Below the pieces are notes generated by a model. The model searched no databases. It saw only the letters and a list, made by a program, of their open reading frames with translations, and was not told the DNA's origin. From contig NZ_MAXF01000020.1 in the NCBI RefSeq assembly GCF_001704635.1, forward strand, positions 122,266 through 186,265: a stretch of DNA of 64,000 nucleotides. Direction: 5' to 3'. The translations under genes and the position numbers were made by a program. Position 1 is the stretch's first letter, and each line of letters starts with the position of its first letter. Origin of the DNA: Streptomyces sparsogenes. Lineage in GTDB: Bacteria > Actinomycetota > Actinomycetes > Streptomycetales > Streptomycetaceae. Below are positions 58,757 to 64,000 of this stretch, in pieces.

Positions 58757-59453
58757 ACGGCACCTTGACGCACGCCACCCGCGTCCCGGCCATCCCGGCA
58801 TGGCCCTTCCCCGTGGCGGTCGCATGCTCGTGGATCACCACGGAGCGCGCCTCGGAGTCCCGGAAGCGCCAGTCCACATGGGCCTTGGCGTAGCCCTCGC
58901 CGTGTCCGTTGGTGGTGAGATCCAGCCACACCTCGTTGCGCGGATTCGCGTACTTCGGGTTGACCGACGGCTGCTTGGGGTCCTTCGTGTTCTGGTAGTG
59001 CGGACCCGAGTCGTCGGGCATGGTCCCGCACGGCTTCGTATGGACATGCACCCCGAAGGTGTGATGCGCCTTGACCCCGCGCACCCACACCCCGACGAAC
59101 GTGCCCTGGCCCTTGCCCTGCGGGCTCTGGGTGCCCTGCGGGCTCGGGCTCTGGGTCGGGGTGCTCCGGGCCGCGTCGCCCATGTGCTGGTGACCGTGGT
59201 CATGGCCGTGCTCGTACTCGTGCCCGTCCTCGTGCTCGTAGTGGCGCGGCTTGCCGAGGAACTCCACGACGACGACCTTGGCGGAGACGGGCACCAGCTT
59301 GGTGTCGTACGTCACCGCCTTGTGGTCACGGGCCTGGGCCGCCGGCGCGAATGTCGCGTGGACCATGACCGCGGGGCAGGGCGGCGAGACGGCCGGGGAG
59401 ACCGCGACCATCGACGCCGCTGCCGCCGCGGTGAGCGCCATGGCAAGGGACAT
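58746..59453 (-). CDS. Secreted Cu/Zn superoxide dismutase-like protein with His-rich insert
   Basis: A 235-residue protein with a signal peptide (MALTAAAAASMVAVSPAVS). SOD_Cu features: HHTFGVHVHTKPCG (copper ligands), GPHYQNT, and a C-terminal VIHEHATATGKGHAGMAGTRVACV with His and a disulfide Cys. A His/Glu/Asp-rich insert (HYEHEDGHEYEHGHDHGHQH) near residues 72-92 looks like a metal store. A TQSPSPQGTQSPQGKG linker is repetitive. Whether all copper and zinc ligands for dismutation are present needs alignment. Start ATG 59453. Confidence 0.8.
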   Translation of the reverse strand: MSLAMALTAAAAASMVAVSPAVSPPCPAVMVHATFAPAAQARDHKAVTYDTKLVPVSAKVVVVEFLGKPRHYEHEDGHEYEHGHDHGHQHMGDAARSTPTQSPSPQGTQSPQGKGQGTFVGVWVRGVKAHHTFGVHVHTKPCGTMPDDSGPHYQNTKDPKQPSVNPKYANPRNEVWLDLTTNGHGEGYAKAHVDWRFRDSEARSVVIHEHATATGKGHAGMAGTRVACVKVPFKG

Positions 59454-59575
59454 GGGGGATCACTCCTCCGAGCGTGGACCCCCCTCGACTGGCCCCAGGG
59501 GCGCGGGCCCCGCGCACTGCCCCACCCGACCGGGCCCGTCCCTGCTTTCCACGCTAGTGCCCTCCGTCACACCCT

Positions 59576-61744
59576 TCAACGCGAGCCGGGACCGGCGACC
59601 TCCGTCGGCTCGGCGGCCCCCGGCGGTGCGGCGGTCCCGGTCGGCTCGGCGGCCTGGGTGTCGGGCGCCTTGGACGGGGCCGGCACCAGCGCCACCGCCG
59701 CCCCCGCCCGCTCCGGTTCGCGCCGACGCAACCTGGGCGGCCACAGCGGCCCCGCGGCCTCCTCCGCCGGCCGCTTTCCGAAGCCGAACAGCACGTACTG
59801 CAGTCCGAAACCGGCCGACACGACCACCGCGCCCCCGACCGCGTCCAGGATCCAGTGGTTGGCCGTGCCGACGATGACCGCGGTGGTCATCAGCGGATAC
59901 ATCAGCCCCAGGACCTTCATCCACAGCTTCGGCGCCACCATCGCGATGACCACCCCGCACCACAGCGACCAGCCCACGTGCAGCGAGGGCATGGCCGCGT
60001 ACTGGTTGGACAGCTTGGTCAGCGCGCCGAAGTCCGGATTCTCCAGGTCCTGCGGGCCGTGCGCGGTGTCGACGAAGCCGAGGCCCATCAGGCGCGGCGG
60101 GGCGGTCGGGTAGAGCCAGAAGCCGACCAGCGCGAGCATCGTGGCGAAGGCGAGCGGGGTGCGGGCCCAGCGGTAGGTGAGGGGGCGGCGCAGATACAGC
60201 CAGGCGAGCAGGGACAGCGGCACCAGGAAGTGGAAGGTGCTGTAGTACCAGTTCATGCTGTCCCTCAGCCATGGTGTGTCCGCCACCACGCTGTTGAACC
60301 AGTGCTCGATGTCGATTCCCAGCCACTTCTCGGCCGTGAGGATCTGGTGGCCGTGGCTCTCCGCGAGGCTCCGCGAGTCGGGGGCGTGGGCGCGGATGTA
60401 GGAGTAGCCGAAGTAGCCGATGCGGATGAACATCAGCTCGAGCATCAGATTGGGCCGGGAGAGCGGCCGCCGTACGAAGCGCAGCAGCGGCACCCAGGCG
60501 AAGCGCCCCCTGGCCGGCTCCGCGACCGGGGTCGGGGCCGGGTTGTCCCAGGCGGGGGAGGTGCGGGAGAGGAAGGGGACCAGGCAGGCGGCGGCGAGGG
60601 CGGCCAGCAGCGGCGCGTTGTAGCCGATATGGCCGAGAACATCGATATCGGGCAGCAGGGCGGTGCGGTTGAGGGTCATCACCAGCACCACCAGCACCGG
60701 CCACACCAGCCGATCCGAGGCGCGCCTGCCGACCCGCCCGACGACGGCCAGCAGGATCCACAGCTGCTGGTACTGCCAGGAGGTGGGCGAGATCGCCAGC
60801 GCCACGCTGCCGGTGATCGCCGCCGCCAGCAGCAGCTGCCCGTCCTTCGCGTAGTACGCGGCGCGCCGCAGGCCGACCACGGCCACGGTCACGGCGAGCA
60901 CCGCGAGCAGCGCCAGCTCGACCGGGCCCGAGAGCCCGATCCGCAGCAGCAACCCGTGCAGGGACTGGTTGGCCAGGCCGTCCGCGGGCGCGCCGAGCCC
61001 CGCGCCGCCGATGTGGTGCCCCCAGTACGTCCAGGAGTCGTGCGGCATGACCGCCCAGGCGAGCGCGGTGCAGGCGGCGAAGGTGGCCCCGGCGACCGCC
61101 GCGGCGCGCCGCTGGCCGACCAGCCACAGCACCACCGCGAACAGCAGCAGCGCGGGTTGCAGCGCCGCGGCCACACCGATGAGCACGCCCGCCTGCCGGC
61201 CGGAGGTCCCGGGCAGCACGGTGAGCACCACCAGCAGCACGGGGATGATGCTGGTCTGGCCGAGGGTGAAGGTGTTGCGCACCGGGAGCGACAGGACGAG
61301 GAGGCTGATGGCGACGGGCGCGGCCAGCAGTGAGGTACGGCGGGAGACCGGGCCGGGCAGGCAGCGGGCGGCGACCAGGGCGAGCACCACGACCAGCAGC
61401 AGGGTGCCGAAGGTCCAGGCGTAGCCAAGGCTCTGCTCGGCGGAGCGGGTGAGCGGTTTGAGCACCAGACCGGAGAAGGGCGTCCCGGTGAACGCGTCGC
61501 CGTCGTACAGCGATCCGCTCACATGCAGGACGCCCCGCTCCCCGATCCAGGTCTCCAGATCGGTCAGGCGCTCGTCGGGCGGCAGCCGCAGCACCGCCGC
61601 GGCCTGACGGACGGCCAGCAGGCCGGCGAGGAGCCACAGCGCTCCGAGCGCCAGCAGGCTCCGTGACGTCCGTGTCCGGGCGGCACCGGGGCCCGCCCTC
61701 GTACCCGAGGTGCTCCGCAGTCCGCTTCGCTCCACGTTCGTCAC
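59576..61744 (-). CDS. GT87-type membrane glycosyltransferase fused to a PAP2 phosphatase domain
   Basis: About 722 residues. The N-terminal half (about 30-400) is a multi-spanning GT-C/DUF2029 type domain (YAWTFGTLLLVVVLALVAARCL, TLGQTSIIPVLLVVLTVLPG, WQYQQLWIL) that uses polyprenyl-phosphate sugars. The C-terminal half (about 430-660) is a PAP2/inositolphosphotransferase-like domain with YYSTFHFLVP, QYAAMPSLHVGWSLW and TANHWILDAVGG (phosphatase His/Asp set). It may couple glycan transfer to lipid phosphate recycling. GTG 61744 has GGGGGAG upstream; GTG 61774 is an alternative. Confidence 0.85.
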   Translation of the reverse strand: MTNVERSGLRSTSGTRAGPGAARTRTSRSLLALGALWLLAGLLAVRQAAAVLRLPPDERLTDLETWIGERGVLHVSGSLYDGDAFTGTPFSGLVLKPLTRSAEQSLGYAWTFGTLLLVVVLALVAARCLPGPVSRRTSLLAAPVAISLLVLSLPVRNTFTLGQTSIIPVLLVVLTVLPGTSGRQAGVLIGVAAALQPALLLFAVVLWLVGQRRAAAVAGATFAACTALAWAVMPHDSWTYWGHHIGGAGLGAPADGLANQSLHGLLLRIGLSGPVELALLAVLAVTVAVVGLRRAAYYAKDGQLLLAAAITGSVALAISPTSWQYQQLWILLAVVGRVGRRASDRLVWPVLVVLVMTLNRTALLPDIDVLGHIGYNAPLLAALAAACLVPFLSRTSPAWDNPAPTPVAEPARGRFAWVPLLRFVRRPLSRPNLMLELMFIRIGYFGYSYIRAHAPDSRSLAESHGHQILTAEKWLGIDIEHWFNSVVADTPWLRDSMNWYYSTFHFLVPLSLLAWLYLRRPLTYRWARTPLAFATMLALVGFWLYPTAPPRLMGLGFVDTAHGPQDLENPDFGALTKLSNQYAAMPSLHVGWSLWCGVVIAMVAPKLWMKVLGLMYPLMTTAVIVGTANHWILDAVGGAVVVSAGFGLQYVLFGFGKRPAEEAAGPLWPPRLRRREPERAGAAVALVPAPSKAPDTQAAEPTGTAAPPGAAEPTEVAGPGSR

Positions 61745-61964
61745 GCCCTGCCGCTCCCCCACTCGCCTTGTCACTCGCTCCGGATGCTTGAGACCTTACT
61801 GAGCCCTGTACTCAGACGCGGAAAACCCCTCGTCACCTGACCGCCGTCCGGGGTTGTCCGAAAAGTACCGCTCAGTCGACCGGATGAGTTGTGTGGTCCG
61901 CCCCAATTTCACCAGGGGTGGGGGGTGTGCCGCGAATCGCCCCCGCGGCGTGCCCCGTACGGCC

Positions 61965-62504
61965 TCACCACTGGCAGTGGACGTGGGTGGAGTGCCCGGC
62001 GTCGCCGGGGCCGAGGACGAGGACGGCCCCGTAGGACCGGCACGCCTTCATGAACTTCTTGGCCTTGGTGTAGCCCGCTCCGCCGGTGCTGACCCGCGAC
62101 CCGTTGACGGTGCCGACGTCGAAGGCGCGGCCCGCGTAGTGCTTTGAGCCACGCGAGTGGCTGCCGCCGGCGACCTCGGTGACCCGGAAGGTGAACCTCT
62201 TGACGGTGTTCAGCTTCAGCATCGCGTTGAGCATGTTCGTGTTGAGGGTGACCGATCCGCCGGGGGCGGTGCCGTAGCTGCTGCGCCTGGCCTTCCGCCC
62301 GGCGGCGGTGTCCGTGATGTTCTGCTTGGCGTTCGCCTTGTCCCGCACGCCGCTGTCGTGGGTGGTGGCCAGGCTGATGCCGCGGTGGTTGAGTATCGAC
62401 TTCGCGATGGCGGGCCGCGTGGCGGCCTCCGCCGTGGTCGCGGTGGCCATGACCGCCAGCGAGGAGGCCAGGGCGGCGGAGATCATGAGAGGAGCGCGCT
62501 TCAT
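61965..62504 (-). CDS. Secreted M15-type peptidase (VanY/DacC-like)
   Basis: A 179-residue protein with a signal peptide ending near TTAEAAT. The zinc peptidase core has SHSRGSKHYAGRAFDVG (H-x6-D type) and THVHCQW at the C-terminus (catalytic and zinc His). The M15 family trims D-Ala-D-Ala or peptidoglycan stems. ATG 62504. It is divergent from the DHFR-like gene; the 259-bp gap between them shows CACCGTAAG repeats at 62719-62740 but no other clear feature. Confidence 0.82.
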   Translation of the reverse strand: MKRAPLMISAALASSLAVMATATTAEAATRPAIAKSILNHRGISLATTHDSGVRDKANAKQNITDTAAGRKARRSSYGTAPGGSVTLNTNMLNAMLKLNTVKRFTFRVTEVAGGSHSRGSKHYAGRAFDVGTVNGSRVSTGGAGYTKAKKFMKACRSYGAVLVLGPGDAGHSTHVHCQW

Positions 62505-62763
62505 CGGTGGTTCCCTCCCGTTACGGTGACGCGGCCGGCTGGCCGACGCGATCCACGGTGCCGGTCGGATCCTGTGGAAATCTTGCGCGTTTCTTGAATG
62601 AGGCCCGACCGACGCCGGTGTGCGCTACATCACACCATCGGATCACGCGGAGTCGATGACTTCGGCGCGATTCGGCGGTCTTTATCACCGCAAGCGTCGA
62701 ACGGCGCGAGTATCAAACACCGTAAGCACCGTAAGCACCGCTGCGAGTTGGAGGAGCGAGTCC

Positions 62764-63366
62764 GTGCGCATCGTGATCAGTGAGTTCATCAGCCTGGACG
62801 GCGTCGTGCAGGCCCCGGGCGGCCCCGACGAGGACACCGAGGGCGGCTTCGCGCACGGCGGTTGGACGCACCGCTTCTTCGACCCCGAGGTGGTGGGCGG
62901 CGCCTTCAACGACGCCCTGTCCCAGGCCGACGCGCTGCTGTTCGGGCGCCGCACCTGGCAGACGATGGCCGCGGCGTGGCCGGATCGGGCCGGCGACCCG
63001 TTCGCCGACCGGATGAACAGCATCCGTAAGTACGTGGTGTCCCACACCCTGAGAGACGACGAGCTGACCTGGGACAACACCACCCGCGTCCAGGGCGAGG
63101 AGGCCGTCGCCCGGCTCCGCGAGCTGCGCGAGGCCGACGGCGGCGACCTGCTGCTCATGGGCAGCCCCACCCTCGCCCGCACCCTCCTGCACGAGGACCT
63201 GGTCGACGAACTCCGGCTGATGGTCATGCCGGTGATCCTCGGCGGCGGAAAGACGATCTTCCCGGGCGACGGGTCGCTGCGCACGCTGGAGCTGGTCTCC
63301 ACGGTCACCAGCGGCACGGGCGTACAGGTGAGCACCTACCGGCGCGCCGCCGACGACAAGTCCTGA
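62764..63366 (+). CDS. Dihydrofolate reductase family (RibD C-terminal-like) protein
   Basis: A 200-residue protein with the YyaP/RibD-C fold: VRIVISEFISLDGVVQAPG, ADALLFGRRTWQTMAAAWP, KYVVSHTL and DLLLMGSPTLARTLLHEDLVDELRLMVMPVILGGGKTIFPG. It binds NADPH; the physiological substrate is unknown. GTG 62764 has GGAGGAG about 8 bases upstream. The covarying hairpin (63394-63457) follows. Confidence 0.85.
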   Translation: MRIVISEFISLDGVVQAPGGPDEDTEGGFAHGGWTHRFFDPEVVGGAFNDALSQADALLFGRRTWQTMAAAWPDRAGDPFADRMNSIRKYVVSHTLRDDELTWDNTTRVQGEEAVARLRELREADGGDLLLMGSPTLARTLLHEDLVDELRLMVMPVILGGGKTIFPGDGSLRTLELVSTVTSGTGVQVSTYRRAADDKS

Positions 63367-63393
63367 AGTGCGTTTCGGGCCGCGAGCCTGACG

Positions 63394-63457
63394 TGTGGTG
63401 AGTATCGGACAGCGACACGCCGTGATGTCGGCGCGTCATTGTCCGATACTCACCACA
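63394..63457. repeat. 64-nt hairpin repeat, copy 2 (probable terminator)
   Basis: Outer arms TGTGGTGAGTATCGGACA (63394-63411) and 63440-63457 are perfectly complementary. The inner stem CGCCG-TGATGT-CGGCG matches copy 1 at 907-965. It lies 28 bases after the DHFR-like stop. Confidence 0.8.
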
Positions 63458-63509
63458 AACTCACCGGTGGTCAGGCGCCCGGACGTGGCTTGACCGCGGC
63501 GGTGGGTGT

Positions 63510-63522
63510 AACAGAAACTGTT
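63510..63522. promoter_or_regulatory. Putative Rrf2 operator
   Basis: AACAG-AAA-CTGTT is a perfect 5-bp dyad 21 bases upstream of the Rrf2 start. Confidence 0.5.
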
Positions 63523-63542
63523 GCAACAACCGAGGAGGGGCG

Positions 63543-63971
63543 ATGGCGGCGAACAGTCGATTGACCATCGCGACGCACGCGCTGGCCTGGCTGGCGCTGG
63601 CGCGGCGCCGTGGCCAGGAGGTACTCACGTCGGAGCAGGTCGCGGCCAGCGTCAACACCAACCCCGTGATCATCCGGCGCAGCCTCGGCGACCTGCGACG
63701 AGCCGGCCTGGTGGAGGTCCGCCACGGCGCCGGCGCGGGCTGGAGCCTGGCCCGTGAGCCCGAGGGGATCACCCTGCTCGAGGTGTACGACGCCGTCGAC
63801 GCCCAGCCACCGTTCGGCCTGCACCGCACGGAGCCCAATCTGGAGTGTCCGGTCGGCCACGGCATCCGGCCCGCGCTGAGCGGCGTCTACGGCCGGGTCG
63901 AGCAGGCCATGCGGCGCGAGCTGGCGGAGACGTCGATCGCCGATGTACTGCGCGAGACGCTGGTGAACTAG
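63543..63971 (+). CDS. Rrf2-family transcriptional regulator without cluster cysteines
   Basis: A 142-residue protein: SRLTIATHALAWLALARRRGQEVLTSEQVAASVNTNPVIIRRSLGDLRRAGLVEVRHGAGAGWSLAREPEGITLLEVYDAV, a winged helix of the Rrf2 family. IscR/NsrR-type regulators carry three Cys for a [2Fe-2S] or [4Fe-4S] cluster; only one Cys (NLECPVGH) is present, so this is a YwnA-like, cluster-free member. ATG 63543 has GAGGAGGGGC. Its target may be itself, given the dyad. Confidence 0.87.
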   Translation: MAANSRLTIATHALAWLALARRRGQEVLTSEQVAASVNTNPVIIRRSLGDLRRAGLVEVRHGAGAGWSLAREPEGITLLEVYDAVDAQPPFGLHRTEPNLECPVGHGIRPALSGVYGRVEQAMRRELAETSIADVLRETLVN

Positions 63972-64000
63972 CCCCGGACTTCGCGGGTCACCGGTCCGGT

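Overview
The window is high-GC actinobacterial DNA, almost certainly a Streptomyces chromosome. The signs are third-position GC saturation, a complete SapB/AmfS-type class III lanthipeptide (ram/amf) cluster, a CYP157-CYP154 pair, SigE-family sigma factors, F420-dependent oxidoreductases, GTG/TTG starts, and a TTA codon placed in a developmental regulator. It is mostly ordinary chromosome with several compact regulated loci. I saw no rRNA, tRNA, CRISPR array, phage or transposase gene.

Layout. 0-6.4 kb: KDPG aldolase, an RNase H/phosphatase - zinc-ribbon - Nif3 operon interrupted by a miniature inverted-repeat element, and two hypothetical genes. 6.5-10.5 kb: a lipoprotein with an 18-bp tandem array at its stop codon, then a MaoC-ADH-SDR oxidation operon. 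10.6-15.6 kb: a DesK/NarL-type two-component system, an ECF sigma factor with its membrane partner, and an MFS exporter. 15.8-20.3 kb: methyltransferase, amidase, membrane proteins, an LLM oxidoreductase and a second miniature element. 20.3-24.7 kb: a prenyltransferase-like, methyltransferase and glycosyltransferase operon divergent from a KstR-like TetR regulator. 24.9-32.8 kb: the ram/amf cluster. 32.8-38.6 kb: ferredoxin-aldehyde dehydrogenase, an MBL hydrolase and the CYP157-CYP154 pair. 38.8-48.5 kb: enzymes and several local regulators (TioE-like MerR, AraC, two TetR). 48.6-54.8 kb: a cobalamin riboswitch driving a six-part uptake operon (surface proteins plus an ECF transporter). 54.9-64 kb: a duplicated Cys-rich secreted protein, a FadA5-like thiolase divergent from a CYP125-like P450, an HD hydrolase, a SOD-like protein, a GT87/PAP2 fusion, an M15 peptidase, a DHFR-like reductase and an Rrf2 regulator.

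Two themes run across loci. First, a motif of the form TAGAAC-NN-GT(T/A)TCA, which fits the mycobacterial KstR box, recurs upstream of the KstR-like gene, the glycosyltransferase operon, ferredoxin/aldehyde dehydrogenase, the FadA5-like thiolase and the CYP125-like P450, with a weaker copy before the MaoC operon. This points to one dispersed steroid- or isoprenoid-side-chain oxidation regulon. Second, small repeats shape gene ends. Two related miniature elements sit in TA dinucleotides of TAG stop codons and rebuild the stops (one also supplies a ribosome site and ATG). Two ~60-nt hairpins near the window ends share a loop and differ by paired, compensating substitutions.

Coordinates come from reading the sequence by eye. 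Family calls rest on recalled motifs, not on database searches.
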